Positions 1 through 12,367 of a stretch of 64,000 nucleotides of DNA are shown here, piece after piece. Source of the DNA: Symbiodinium natans (Eukaryota; Sar; Dinophyceae; Suessiales; Symbiodiniaceae). The DNA is taken from NCBI GenBank assembly GCA_905221605.1, contig CAJNDS010002384.1, positions 62,001 through 126,000 of the forward strand. The letters run 5' to 3'. The position numbers were made by a program, and so were the translations under genes. Under the pieces are notes generated by a model. The model was not told the DNA's origin. It worked only from the letters and a program-made list of their open reading frames with translations, and made no database searches. How positions within the stretch are numbered: position 1 is the first letter of the stretch; each line of letters starts with the position of its first letter.

Positions 1-1900
1 GCGTGCCGGCACTTGGTCGTCTAAACCCCACATATCGAGAGCACTCGCTGAGACTAGCACTCTTGCAACCCGATCCCGCTCTGACCTCAGTCTTGTGCAA
101 GGGTGCGCGAAGACTGTTGCCAGTTTCGCAAGAAAGTTGAGCATGCTGGACGAAACGGTTCACTAGGGGTGCTACTGCATCATGGGAAAACTGACCTGCA
201 GCCGCAGACACCGTGTCGCACACGGTGCCAAAGGTGTTCGGTGCATGGGTATTCCACCTTCACCAACTTTATGTTGCGAAGCTGAGCAGCCAAGCCTTCA
301 TCCCGACCGAGGGCTCATCCACGCCGCCCTGCAATTGTGAGACCTTGACAGGGCATGGGCTCTCAGGGACCAAGACTGAACCCTTATACTATGAATGTGT
401 AAAGCGGCAACAAGTCGATCAGGTGGATCCCCAATGAATATCCAACATCTTTGTTGCTCTGTGCTCCTGCCTCTACAAGCTCCTGTTTGTACACATCGAA
501 GCCATCTTGGATTCCTGCAGGTTTCTGCGGAGGGTTTTGATGCATGAACTACAATGCCAGCCGGCGGCATGCAACAAGTCGCGGCAGCCATGATGGGCGG
601 ACCAAGGCCAATGCCAGCCGATGAATCCACCGGGTAGCCCTGCTCCGTAAAGGTCATCAGAACCTCAGGCAGAGCGGTGTCGCGCAAAGCCTTCCCTCGC
701 CCCCTAGTCCTAATTTTTAATCAAAGGGGGGGATGTAACATCACTCAATGGGCATCTACACATCGAGTACTGCCGAGGGCCACGCCCAGGAGTCCTGCCC
801 GGCTGGAAATCGACGAGGATTGTACACCTGCGTCTCATCCAAAGTGTTTACCTAGGATCGTCTGCTGGTGCTCATGCCCATCCCTGTTTTTTCTGCCACA
901 TCGTAGTGTCGTAGCGGCTATGTCCGGGATGCGAATGCTACTGGAGTGCGGTTGGCACCTGAGCCTGGAAGCCATAGTGCTGACCTGCTAGAAGTGGTCC
1001 AAGCAGCACGATGCTCAAGCAGCTCCTGCAGTCATCTACAAGCATTCTATATGGCTGCTGAATGACTCAATTACACTTAAGCTACATCCTTTCCTGCTCT
1101 CCACCAAGCATGACCAGTTCCCTGGAAGAGGCAATGTTTGGAGGCCCGCCCCATCCTGGAGAAACTCAGGCTTTCAATCTTGGCAGCTGTGAATCGGCCA
1201 GTGTGGCTTCATGGACTATAAGGCATAACACAGCTGAGTGGCAGCGGCATAGTAGGCTGGTTGCAAATCCTGAGCCACGCGAAGCTCAGAACGCCGCGAC
1301 CCGCACAACTCAAACCTCGCATGATGTTGCTCGCCAAGAATCGGAGCAAATGCTAGTGGATGGCATGATGAAATTGTCCGGCATCTGCAGCAACAGCCTT
1401 CGGCATCCCAGAGCACTTCAACGTTTCAGTGGTTCTGTTTTCCCTCCACAAGCCTTAGCAAATTGACCTCTACAAGTAGCTCTTCGCATGCTCAGCCTTC
1501 CAGCCCAAACACTTTGCTCCGGCGTGAAGAAAACCTGACATCTGTAGATTCTTCAAAGCTCGCAAAATGCTGGGGCCGTCAGCACATGTCAGTGCATGTG
1601 GTGGCCGTGTGATGCACCTGAAGCTCGTTGGACACAAGTGAGCCGTTGGCAGGTGAGGCAGCAAAGCCTTGAACTGCGGAGCTGATCCTAGTTGGCTTGT
1701 AACTGAAGAATCAAAGATAACAGCATTTGATAACATTTGCTCCTACGACCCGGCTCAACCTGATGACTTAAGGCTGCTCTGCACCCCGGGACTGTTGTAA
1801 AGCCCCTTGGGACTCGTGAGCCTAACGCAACCATCACATACCATCACGACACGTAGGTGGCTGCGACCAAGAAGCGGCTGGGCCGAATGGAGACTCGGGT
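1..1900. other. Stretch without a convincing gene
   Basis: Only short open frames (130 codons or fewer) occur, none with a domain I recognise or with a paired acceptor and donor that I trust. Composition is mixed and no obvious tandem repeat is present. It could be intergenic sequence or long introns. Confidence 0.5.
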
Positions 1901-2039
1901 TAGCAAGCCCAGCACAGACATTCCTGGCGCAAGTCTTCACTTACGAGCTTGTGGAAAAAGTCTTCTGGCGCTGCCAAGCTGAGGCATGCTGTGCTCGTGT
2001 GGCTGTCGTGCGAAGGACCACTGCCAGTGCCATGCCGAT

Positions 2040-2430
2040 AACCCGGTGAGTGTTGCTGGAGAAGCTATAGAGGCGAGGATTTCGACTGAGCCGCCACCAC
2101 CAACCACCATTGCGCCTGCCACCAGCTTTATGGAATCGTCCTGAGCGCGGCCATTCGTAAACCTGGCAACTCGATAACATGCCATTGTGAACCAGCCTGG
2201 AGGTTGGATTGCGAGAACTGCACCACCTCACTGCGCTTCTTTATTTGAAACTGAATGAATCCGACCACCGCCGTACAGGGCCTTACAGTTACACTGCTGG
2301 GATGTTCTAAGTGCATTGCTGGCGCAAACACGCTTGTTGTATGATAGCCGGAGGCCTGCCCCAACGAGGCTAAATGAGACAAACTGGCCAGGCTGTAAGA
2401 CATCTGCAGGCGCCTGCATCATCAACTGCC
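2040..2430 (-). CDS. Possible exon pair, unknown protein
   Basis: Two minus-strand segments look coding by residue composition. One, about 2330-2430, reads through MMQAPADVLQPGQFVSFSLV. The other, about 2045-2185, includes the hydrophobic, Gly-rich segment SIKLVAGAMVVGGGGSVEIL. They lie in different frames, so an intron would have to join them. I recognise no family and cannot fix the borders. Their strand matches most genes in the window, but a chance open frame is quite possible. Confidence 0.25.
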
Positions 2431-2449
2431 ATACCTTTCTTCGACTGGA

Positions 2450-5400
2450 GTAACGCAAAGTTGCGCTTTCACTGACCCCAGTTGCACAAGATCGGATTCT
2501 GAGTCCAGCTCATTCTCAGGGCTGTCTGGAGCCAGGGGAGTCGCCGGATTGGACAGCGTTACCCAAACATCGATCTCGGCTCAGCCATGGTGTCTGCAAC
2601 GCAGGTTCAGCTTTCGCGCAGCCTGCCCTGCAAGAGCCAAGTGCTAAGCAAGTCCACCAAGCGGATGAGGGCTCGACCCAACATCCTGCCCAAATTGCGC
2701 CGAGGGCTGGCAGCGTGTACACGCAGTTCTGACCTGCCCATCAATCAAAGAGCCATTGGTGTAAGCAGCTGCCTCGTGCCTAGCAATATGGTTTTCACCA
2801 AAAACACAACAGCTGCTCACTGCCTGAGCAGGACCACCTGCAGGGTGGCTGCAACGCTGTGGAATGCTGCCGTTACTTAGTATCTCACTGCAGTCTCAGT
2901 CAGTTTCAACCTGAGCAACTCCCGCCAGTCTTGGAATGTGCGTACAATTCACTGACAGAAAAATCCACTTTCAGGATTCAGAAGGACCTCTGCAAGACAG
3001 GTCTACGCCTTGCTGGTTGACGCGTTGTATCTTTTGTAGGACGACGGGGAAACGCGGGACTTGCGTAGTTGGCCTGGAAGAGTCCAGGGAGCCTGAGCTG
3101 TTCACGGCCATTGTGGACGGTGGCCTCAGTGGGCTGCTGCATCAGGGCGGGCGACGGAATCAAATCTTCAATTTTGGGCATCGCCAAAACGTACGCCTTG
3201 AAAAACCCAACATACCAAAAAAAAACTCTCCTTACCCCCGCCCCACCCCCTGCAATTTATAGTCCATCGCAGACTTAAATAATGAAAATATCGCCCCGCA
3301 AGGTATTTCTTCTTCACTTTCCTGCTGTCGCGTAGCAACACTCCTGCCCATCTTCAAAGCCAAACGCTACAAACTCCCGCACTCGTCGCATGACAGTCTC
3401 TCGCTTCCACTGCAGGAGCAGTGGTTTGCAAAGTCTACTAAATTAAAGTACATCCTTGTCTGCATTAAGTGGACGCACCAAGAACGAATGGGATGAGGCC
3501 GGCATGGGTTGAGTTCATGCCTGAGATGCGCACAGCTCAGCTTGCCTTAGCATGTATCCGGTGGGCGCCATCAGTGTGAGGCGCGCCTCGCCTGGCACAA
3601 GAGGGCAGGCCCACTGACGTGTGGACGCCGGACATCTCGCAAGTTGCGGCAAGCACGACCCCCCAAAACCAGATGCTCATGCGCCATGTGTCCGCTACCT
3701 TTTTGTGGACGCCATGTTCATCGTGGCGCGAGTCTCTGCACATTCAGGCCCCGATTTGGAAACGATCGCCTGCGGGGCCATTGTCCACCATCACGGAGCG
3801 CAGTGTGGCGGCCAGGGAAAACCGAACAAGAAGCTGATTCATCTGGCTTCCTCCTCAGCTGCATGCTTGACATGCAAATGGGCACAATCTACACAGGCAC
3901 CATTACATGCAACGACCTCATTGGATCTTACTACGCCCACCTAGGAGCATATTACCGTCATGGTGCGGAAGGGCGCCGTGTTGCCACATCTGCTGCAAGA
4001 GACGATGCCAGCAGTGCTGGAGTTGTGGGGCAGCCTGTGCTGAGAAATCCCTTCCAGCTTGCGTGCTCGTGCTGCATGTACCTTGAGGCGTATTTCACCG
4101 TTTCAGGTTTGCGAGAAGGCTATACTTGCGGTTTTAACGCACAATGCTGCACGCCCTGTATCCCATGGCGATGCTTCGCCTACAGCAGAAGAGCCTCTCC
4201 ATTACACTATTTCTCATAGGATCACCATCCCTGCTTCCAATGCTTTATTTTGGTCAGAGCATCCATACCTACACGACAAGGACGTCCGTGCTGCCAGCGC
4301 ATCCAAGCCCCTAAGTATCCATGCCCGCCCGCCAAGAACGTGTGCAGCAATTCATCAGAGCAGCCATGCCCGAAGGATAAGCACTTCCTTATCCCACCAG
4401 CGCCTCCCTTAAACATTCATGCCCACACGGAAAGAGCGTTCAGTGCATCCTTTCACTAGAGCATCGACAATATCATCCCTGCTTCCAGTTCATCATAGTT
4501 CATCCAAGCCCTTCATGCAAGCGCTTACCTTGTCTCAGAGCCTGCGTAACCTTGTGGACTCCTCAACTCCACGCCTTGAGCCCTGTAGTTTCAATTCTCC
4601 ACACTGACAGCTTAACATTCCGAACCCTCAGCCTCAAGCCCAAAGCCTCAAAACAAAACGTCTGCAAATTTAGTACTCCAGTGCACAAACCAGAAAGCTA
4701 TCATGTGACCCATTGCGTCTGCCAAGCAGCCATGTCACCAAACTTCCGGAGGCGCGGACCTGAACGTGCCCAACACAGCCAGTACGCTTCATCACTGATC
4801 GGTTGACCGCCTTACACCCTCTACAGCTTTGCAGCAGGGAGGCATAATGTGGCTTCGAGCCATCCGGCATATGCAGCTCCGCTGCCAGCTGCTCCGGGAA
4901 GAAGCCTCGAGTTCAGACTGCTGACCAGTCCTTCCTTCTCATGCTTCTCATGGACTTATGGCACAGGGGCCTGAAGGCTTCACCAATCCGCCGACCTGGA
5001 TCTCAAGCCTCCGGTGATGTAGGCTTGAGGACTTGAGTGACTTGAAGTATCAAAGGCTGCCATGTCATGGTCGTGCGCCACATGCGCCTCGCACTGTCTG
5101 CGAAGGACATGTTCGGGAGCATTATCATCAGCAAGTTGGAGAAGGGTGTGGGACTCAAGTGACCCGTAATGGAGGATGCCTGGCACAGGATGGCAGAGGA
5201 ACGTGAGATCAAAGCTCCAAGCGAAGCGGGAGAGCAGATGTGGCTTGGGTGGGGACTCAGCACCATGTGCCGCAGAGTGCCGTGTGCAGCACTATTTACT
5301 ATTCACCTTTCACTCTTCGTTCGCGAGCCCAAACCTCGCAAGGAAGATCTGCCCGATGGGTGGCATTGAAGTTCTGCAGCTCGGAAGTCGCCGCGCAAGT

Positions 5401-6060
5401 TGAGCTTCTTGAGCTTGTTGTGGACCACGCAGTCAAAGGACCTTGCGCTTGATCATGGCTTTGCACGCTGCAGAGCAAGACACATGGTGTAGCAAAGGAG
5501 CTCAAGAACACGTGCAGGGGAGAGCTGCCCAGGATGGGTTCCCCGACTTCCTTAGCCCACTGAACAGGTCAAAGGATGCACTTTGCTGGCCATCGAGCAA
5601 TTTTTCTCTTTGCAGTCAGGTGTCCGGAATGATCGTGAAGTCGAAGCTTGCCTCCTGGCTTGACTCACTTGCCTCACGGGAGTCCTCACGTATTCATGGC
5701 TCTCGCCTCTTTGAGCTCCGCCAGCCCATTGGATCCTCCCAAGACCTGGTGCGAGTCACGTGAAATCCATGGCTTCTTAAGCATCTTAAACAGCGACACA
5801 GCTACCACCGGAATTTTCTGGGGTTGAGCGGCACACCCTGTTGGATTCTGCGGATTGGGCAATCCAGGTACACCCTGCAGGGTTGGGGGTGGGCGCTCCA
5901 GGGATAGTCTGCTATAGTCTGTAGGCAGAGTACAGGAGACCGCCAGAGGAGAAAAGCTGAGCCCACGCCTAGGGTGGTGAATTGTTGTATAATGCTGAAC
6001 ATCTTCATTATGACGTCTGTACTCGCGATGTGAATGGTAATCAATCGTTAACGAAAAGTA
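2450..6060. other. Stretch without a firm gene
   Basis: Several overlapping open frames occur on both strands, for example plus 3644-4219 and minus 4980-5186. No domain, repeated motif or splice pattern decides between strands. The plus frame at 3644-4219 is Cys-rich in its C-terminal half but matches nothing I know. No tandem repeat or transposon protein is visible. Confidence 0.4.
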
Positions 6061-6088
6061 TTACTGGACGATGAGCCGAAGTACAAAG

Positions 6089-6184
<96 letters not shown>

Positions 6185-6224
6185 AACTACAACTACAACT
6201 ACAACTACAACTACAACAACAACA
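6089..6224. repeat. (CTA)n microsatellite passing into (CAACTA)n
   Basis: About 95 bases of uninterrupted CTA triplets are followed by roughly six copies of the hexamer CAACTA and then CAA triplets. The repeat is open in several frames (poly-Tyr, poly-Val, poly-Ser) purely because of its composition. Those frames should not be called genes. Confidence 0.95.
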
Positions 6225-6263
6225 CCATACCACACCTACTTCTGCTGCTTCTACTTGACGACG

Positions 6264-6407
6264 ATGGCGACTACTACCAAGACAGAACAGTGCAAAGAAG
6301 AATGGACCATGGCTGTCCTTACGCTGATTGCCTCGAAGGTTGCAAGGCGTGGATCTCCGAACTGCGCACCAACTTGCAATGGCCTCGCGGGGGAGTGCCT
6401 GCTGTAA
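6264..6407 (+). CDS. Small open frame next to the CTA repeat
   Basis: An ATG at 6264 opens a 47-codon frame that starts MATTTKTEQCKEEW and ends with TAA. It is Cys-containing, non-repetitive and unlike the overlapping frames. It has no recognised domain, and it begins only about 40 bases after the microsatellite. It could be a small gene, an exon or chance. Nothing upstream decides the start. Confidence 0.15.
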   Translation: MATTTKTEQCKEEWTMAVLTLIASKVARRGSPNCAPTCNGLAGECLL

Positions 6408-6464
6408 TCGCTGTAATTGCAGAACTAGTTCCTTGTGACAACGCGGACCTGTGTGCATCTTCAC

Positions 6465-6520
6465 CTATCTTCTAACATGAAATTCAAGGCCTCTATCTTT
6501 TAACATGAAATTCAGGGCCA
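6465..6520. repeat. Short imperfect direct repeat
   Basis: Two copies of a roughly 25-base unit around TAACATGAAATTCA(A/G)GGCC lie almost head to tail, differing at a few positions. No transposon features flank them. This is probably a local duplication. Confidence 0.6.
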
Positions 6521-6721
6521 GCGGCTAGAGGGCATTGTATGCACCTCAAGGGGCCCTGAGACCCTGGATGTGTAGGCGTTGTTTGGTCAGGCTCCAGGGC
6601 AAACGTTGGGTGTGCCGGTCCCCTTATGCCTTATACAGGTAACTTTTGTTATATTGAGCCTCTTTTCAGAACTCCCGCATACAGGGCGCCTTTGACATTT
6701 ACAGGCAAACGACTAGTGACT

Positions 6722-6860
6722 AGCGTATGGCATCTGACCAAAAAATTGCCGAGACTGGGTCTCCGGCCGACTGAGGCTTGGCTTGCCAAGTTGACGGATA
6801 AAGTTCGTATCCGTGCCCATCAACCTTGACCAAGCTGCGTGCAGTGACGCTTGACAGGCA
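6722..6860 (-). CDS. Exon candidate, unknown protein
   Basis: On the minus strand the stretch encoding SLVKVDGHGYELYPSTWQ and the following PQSAGDPVSAIFWSDAI reads like a folded protein (aromatic and charged residues, no low complexity), unlike the surrounding Cys/Pro-rich frame. It ends at a TAG just below. No family recognised. It may be a terminal exon of a minus-strand gene. Confidence 0.3.
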
Positions 6861-8145
6861 CATGGTCAAGTGTGTTGCCGGGTCCCAGGCCGAATCTCCA
6901 GTGCCGAGTTCACACTTGCAACGTCCTGGTTCATCATGGCCTGGGCAAGGCGAGCAAGACACGAAGCCCAAGTCAAGAAACATCTTGTTCAAGACGAGGT
7001 GCCAAGAACACAATCTGGTATTCAACTCCGGGGAGCAATGGGCTGCCAGCGAACGACCTGGACAGCATTGACCACATGGGCACCCGCTGAAGTGCTTTGT
7101 CGGCAGCGCCGGGGTGTGGACAACTGCAGCTGGCCCTCTTCCTGGGCTGCAAGAAGAGGGCAGCCCTCCGGCAGAATGCATTGGCCACTATTTTGTCAAG
7201 CTGCCGTTGTATTCCAGTAGCTGCAGGCCCTGACAGGACGAAGCACCCTTTTTCGTTACAAAGAAATTCTGAAAGTGCGCAAATCTACAGGAACCTTGGC
7301 ATCGGGAAGTGGCTCTCGTTAGCCCAGAGCTCTTTGATCAACCTCCCGAAAGGCGCGCCGAATGATGGGCGATGTCTCCGCAGCCATTTCACTCAAAAAG
7401 AAATGTCGGGCCTTCCGCAGGTGGCTTGATCTTGCTCCGGGTCTTCACGAAACCTTTTTTCAATATGGATGCAGGGCTATATTTTTGGTTGGATGCTCCA
7501 TTGAATGCCTTCTTTGTGCGGCAAAGTCTCAAAGCGTGTCCAGGCGCAAAAGAACCGTCAACTTGTAGGAGCTGTAGCCGACTGGTGTTGGAAAACCACA
7601 GAACCAACCTACAAGCACGCCGACTTGTGCTTGAGGCAGCATGCAAAACTTACGTCGGCCGTTCAAACGCACGATGAAACCGTGAACACCGGCGATGCAC
7701 ACCTCGTCTCGACACTCTCACCGGTTGTGAACCTCGGCCCCACAGCGACTTAAGCGACTTAGGCTCTAAAACCGCAAGTAGTTCCGGAACAACTGCCACT
7801 CATCTGCTGGCCTGATGAACCTCCCCTATGACAATTGTTGTCAGAGCATGTCAGAGGCAGCGGCTCGTTCGAGCCAAGCACAAAGGACACCTCACACCAT
7901 CCATCATGCACACAAGGGGTCTGCCGGGTCTGGCGCGTCTACGATTTGCACGTCTTGTCCAGGGGGTCAATTAGCATGTCTGTCTTCCTTCTTATCCACC
8001 ACTAGGAAAAATCCTGTCACCCAGCTGAATCTGGCCAAAAAAGCTTTCAGACGGAGCTATGAAGCACGCAGCTTGATGGACTCCAGGGCACTGCTGCTGG
8101 AGCGGAGACGCCGGCGGACGTTGCTGTAGGATGCAGCCAAGCAAC

Positions 8146-8232
8146 CTCGAAATCGAATTTTTGCAATGATTCTCCGAATGGCTGCATTCCAGCTTGCCAA
8201 AGAATAACAAGTCTACACGCGGCGGCATTTGC
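8146..8232 (-). CDS. Internal exon candidate (87 nt), unknown protein
   Basis: This minus-strand segment is framed by an acceptor TTGCAG before GC and a donor GAG/GTTGCT. It gives exactly 29 codons (ANAAACRLVILWQAGMQPFG and onward) in phase 0. The coding look and both splice sites agree. Further coding sequence may lie at about 8050-8120. The function is unknown. Confidence 0.35.
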
Positions 8233-8494
8233 CTGCAATTGAAACCTCACCAAAGGCATATTTCTTGAGACGCTGGCGGGCATCTCAAAAGCATTCACAA
8301 ATGAAAGCCTTCCAATCTCGTGACTGGTGCCTGTCGAACAACATTCTTGAATTGTGAAGATGCAGTCACGTCATGGGACTTGTGCGCAACTCCAGAAATC
8401 GCTGAAACGGGCGCGCCTTCCCGATCTGCGGTGCAGACCCGGAGACCGTCCTTCCACACTGGAAAAGCACATAATCTGCCGAAGTAACTTAACA

Positions 8495-8562
8495 TTTATA
8501 TTTATATTATTAATACTATTATTGTTACTATGATTTTCTTGTTACTATTCTTATTGTAACAA
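8495..8562. repeat. A/T-rich low-complexity patch
   Basis: A short run of TTTATATTTATATTATTAAT-type sequence stands out in an otherwise GC-balanced region. It is non-coding in all frames and has no further structure that I can see. Confidence 0.6.
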
Positions 8563-9296
8563 ACACTGCGACAAAACAGATGCGTCGCAGTGCATCTGCT
8601 CTGACACCCGGCCAGACTGACCCTGTTGACAGGCAAAGGCGGCCTGGGCCGCGTTGGACCAAAGTTGCTGTGTCCAAGCGCGGGTGGTGCAATCCTTTCG
8701 CAACTGGCAATGAGACTGGCAAAAAGAGCGATGGCTAATCTCTGTAAGGAGCCACTTACTTCTTGGATAATTTTCGCATTTCGTAACTTTAAGCTACATA
8801 ATGCCCCCTGATCCCCAGAGTAACCGACATCAGCAGCAGCCCACTGGCTTTCACACGATGCTTCATGTTTGATTTCGAGAACTTGAAACCGCGCAAAGTG
8901 CCCAGGAAAAAGCTCCTCACCACAAGTTCACAGACCGTTTCCAAAGCCTTCCATTGTAATCTTCAGGATTTTCGACTCAGGTCTTCAAGGCGCTTGCAAG
9001 AAAGCTCTTGGAGACCGAGGAGCCCAAGATCCCGAGGAGACATGGAAGCTTGGAAGCTGTCCTGCCGGCCGCCAGCAACCACACATGCATCTCTGTTCAC
9101 ATTCTAGAGGCTTCCTACTAGTAGCCTGTGGGCTTTTTGAACTAGCAGTTGAAGTACATGCAAAACCGTGCAGGGGCGCATATAAGCAGCCTTTCTTCGT
9201 AGCCTTGCCTTCTCTGGTGCCACATGGCGGCACCATCTAAAGAAGCTCGTTAGCTCTACCGGTACTGGCCTTCATCTCTTGGGCCTTACACGCCCT

Positions 9297-10271
9297 TTAG
9301 GCGTGTGACCAAACTAGGGACGGTCCCCTTGGAGGACCAGCGGGCTTGGCAGCGGCTCCTTCACTCCTTTCAGAAAAAACTGCTCGCAGCAATAAGGGCC
9401 AAGCCAGGCAGCGCAGCGTATCGAAGTCTGACTGCTCAAGCTCTATTTGTAAATAGCCGGCTGGAAAGCCATTCAAGGCCTCTCTGCTTCGAAATCGTTG
9501 ACTGCCATCTGGTGCCACAACTCGGAGCTTTAGCGAGCAAGTCTTGCCGTCCAGTTCGGCATGACCAATTCGAGCAAAGTCTAAGGTAGTTCCGTCAGCT
9601 AGGGATCCTGGCGAAATTACAATTTTGTCCATGAAGAACCAGATCTTCTGCAGCCTTCCACCTTGTTGGCATTGGGGCCCAGGAACAGCAAGACGCTTTG
9701 CTGTCAACTCGCAAATGCTTCTCCCAGTCTCCCCGGGCTCACTCTTGTCCGGATTCGACTTCACCTTGCTCTGGGAAATTTGCAGAATTTCTGTCTGCCT
9801 TGAATTGGCAGTGGCAGTCTGGGCAGCTTGCGCAATCTGGGCAACCTGGGCGGTGTGTGGGCGCTCTATGCGAAGAGCTCGGGCAGTGTCTCTTGTGTCG
9901 AAGGACGTCCGGAAGCCTCCCCAAGATCCCCAAGATCCCGGGGACCGGCGCAAAGCTCCTGGCAATGTCTTTGCCTGCGATGCTGGCCGAGAGTTCAATC
10001 CCGGAGCACTCGAGGAAGGCCGCAAGGCATTGTGGTGCCAAGAGCCTGAGCACATCAGTCTTCGCCACCCTCCTTCTTGGGCCAAACAGCACGAGCCACT
10101 ACCTGCTCTGCGCATCCATGTGCACAAGCATAGCACGCCCGAGGGCACCCACGTAACCACCGACCCACGCGCCCACACACACATGCGACGCATGCTGCAG
10201 ACCCAGCTATGTGTCCGTGAAGTTGCGCTGACAAACATGAGAGACTCATTCCCCGATGTCACCAAGTCCAA
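9297..10271 (-). CDS. Long minus-strand open frame, doubtful gene
   Basis: A 324-codon frame without introns. Much of it is low-complexity (AQVAQIAQAAQTATA near residue 145). The stretch at about 9420-9660 looks more protein-like: MDKIVISPGSLADGTTLDFA, then VVAPDGSQRFRSREALNGFP, which faintly resembles the DNA-facing part of methyl-CpG-binding (MBD/TAM) domains. The resemblance is too weak for a call. A second minus frame at 9739-10092 also looks partly coding, so an intron may be present. Confidence 0.25.
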   Translation of the reverse strand: MDLVTSGNESLMFVSATSRTHSWVCSMRRMCVWARGSVVTWVPSGVLCLCTWMRRAGSGSCCLAQEGGWRRLMCSGSWHHNALRPSSSAPGLNSRPASQAKTLPGALRRSPGSWGSWGGFRTSFDTRDTARALRIERPHTAQVAQIAQAAQTATANSRQTEILQISQSKVKSNPDKSEPGETGRSICELTAKRLAVPGPQCQQGGRLQKIWFFMDKIVISPGSLADGTTLDFARIGHAELDGKTCSLKLRVVAPDGSQRFRSREALNGFPAGYLQIELEQSDFDTLRCLAWPLLLRAVFSERSEGAAAKPAGPPRGPSLVWSHA

Positions 10272-10894
10272 CTGGAGTTCTCGGAGCCTCTAATCCTGAA
10301 CTGATCCTGGCAGAGGAAATGAACCTCCAGCTAGACCCGAAGGATTGTGACCGCACACGTTGCATGCCCATGCATTCAGCCTCCAGCTATCGGCAGCCTC
10401 GTCTGCAGCACAAACCGCCTCCGGTCTCCGCACACGACTAGCACGATGAAACAATTGTCATCTACAGGACATCAGGGACGTCAACACGTTGCGAGGGGCT
10501 AGATAGCAGCTAGCACTTTGAATGCCACCAGCCCTCGTGCCTCGAATTTGCAGTTGCAAGGACCTCTTGACCTCCAGCCGCCAGACCCCTGGCAGGGAAC
10601 AAGCTTCCAGCGCGGTCTGCATCCCGAAAGCCTGCCTACACTCTTGTGCTGCAACGCCCGCAAGATCCCGCAGCCTCAAGCTGAGAAGGTGATCTTCGGT
10701 GCAAGCTGCACGGCAATGCACATCGTCGCCTAACACAATCCTGGCCAGATGTCAAATGCCAATATACAGCCCTACGGAGTCCTTCGGTTTTATTCTGTTT
10801 CAATCTTGCCAGCAGTGGTTGCACCAAGCCTTGAAGCCATATCTCACTATATGTGATATTGATAGCAGGGCAGATCAGTACCGAAATAAAGGAA

Positions 10895-11222
10895 GAGACA
10901 TCTGTATATATGTATATATAATCATGTTTATAAATGTACAGTGGCAGGAGGATAAATACGACTTATACATATGAAATTGAAAGCGCAGAAAAGAACAGAC
11001 AGACAGAACATGCATATGCACATACACACACACATTCGTACATACGTATCTTTGTATGCATGTATACATGCATGCATGTGTTTGTGTGTGCGCGTGGGCA
11101 TGGACGATCATGGGCGTGTGCGTCTGTGCGCCGTTGCGTTTGTGCTTCGGTGCGTCCGTGCGTCTGTGCGTCGGTACGTCTCTGCGTCGGTGCGTCTGTG
11201 TTTGAATATGAGTGCGTGTGCA
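10895..11222. repeat. TATA-rich patch and degenerate CA/TGCGTC tandem array
   Basis: A TATATATGTATATATAATC patch near 10905 is followed by CACA/CATA runs. From about 11120 to 11205 there is a degenerate array built on TGCG-T(C/T)-(T/G)G units such as GTGCGTCTGTGCGTCGGTA. Open frames on both strands here (Tyr/Cys/His-rich) are composition artefacts. Confidence 0.8.
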
Positions 11223-11660
11223 CATGTGCGGGGCCAGGGTGCTTGCTTCAGCTGGTTCCTGTTCCATTGCATCAAACTCGAGTCGAACGAGGTGCAGCTG
11301 CAATGTGAATTCTAACCGCTTCTAGCCGCAACCCGACTGCCCCCGGCGCTTCATCTTTTGACGTCGCTCTCTGCGCAAAAGGCATCACATCACTTGACGT
11401 CGCCGATCCACAAGCCATTTTCCTGGAGAGCTCACAATTACAAACCAGCCGTGTGAGATAGCATGCGTGGTGGATTTCTCTGCGCCAGCTGCTTGCCATT
11501 CCAAATCCCAGAAAGAAACCCGATTTTATCACAGCAGCCCGACCCGAACTGCTAATTCTTCTGACCTTCCCTTATGCCAAGAACTCCAATCCAAAGCTCC
11601 ATCCATGTCAGGCTTTGCGGCACATTGATGCTGCGTGCTGCCCACCTGAGAGCACCAGAG

Positions 11661-11682
11661 CCCTAAACCCTAAACCCTAAAC
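11661..11682. repeat. Interstitial telomere-type repeat (CCCTAAA)x3
   Basis: Three perfect tandem copies of CCCTAAA, the complement of TTTAGGG, the telomere repeat type of plants and reported for dinoflagellates. It sits far from any window end with no subtelomeric array, so it is an internal copy. Confidence 0.85.
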
Positions 11683-12367
11683 ATCAGGTGGCCCCCCCGG
11701 GCTTGGCATGACTTCTGTGCATCCGGGAAGCAGCAGTTGCTCTGATGCCGGGGATGCCTTGCAGGTGAGCCAGCTCTGATCATATACAAGAAGCTGCAGA
11801 AGCGGGACTAGCACACACCAATTGAGACACAAGGGATGAATCATGACAGGGCCTTCGCTTTCAGAAGCTGAACTTTGAGTCTTGGGGCACAAGGAAACCC
11901 TCTGAAATTCCGTGGCATCTCTCTATAAAGCCCAGGTGCCAGGAAGCTTGGCTGCATCATCTCTCCCTTCCGAGTCCACTCGCAGGGCTCCAAGACCGCA
12001 GCCTCTCTCGCAAGACAAGGCGCGCACAGGCTTTTAAGCGCAGGCACATCATCAGAGGCATTTGGCTGCGACACGCGTCCCTGGGGCACGAAGGTGACCA
12101 GCCTCTGACTGAAGCAGTGCAGCGAAGTGCTGGCCATCAGTGCACTCTAAAGTTCTCCCGAACTTCTCCTCAGCTAAAGCCGGAAAACTCCACCGACTGA
12201 TGGGGTATCAGGAATCCATCACTGGCCGGGATACAAGATTGGAGGCTGCCCGGCCCAAGTAGTCCTTGGCCAAGCACTCAAAGCAGAGAAACCCTTCGGA
12301 GTGGTTGGGGTGCACGTCAGACGAGACTTAAATCCTCTGACAGCTCCGCCTGGCTCCTTTTTGACGA

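Noticed and set aside
6041-6475. Poly-Tyr, poly-Val and poly-Ser open frames
   Set aside because: Produced by the (CTA)n repeat, which is open in nearly every frame.
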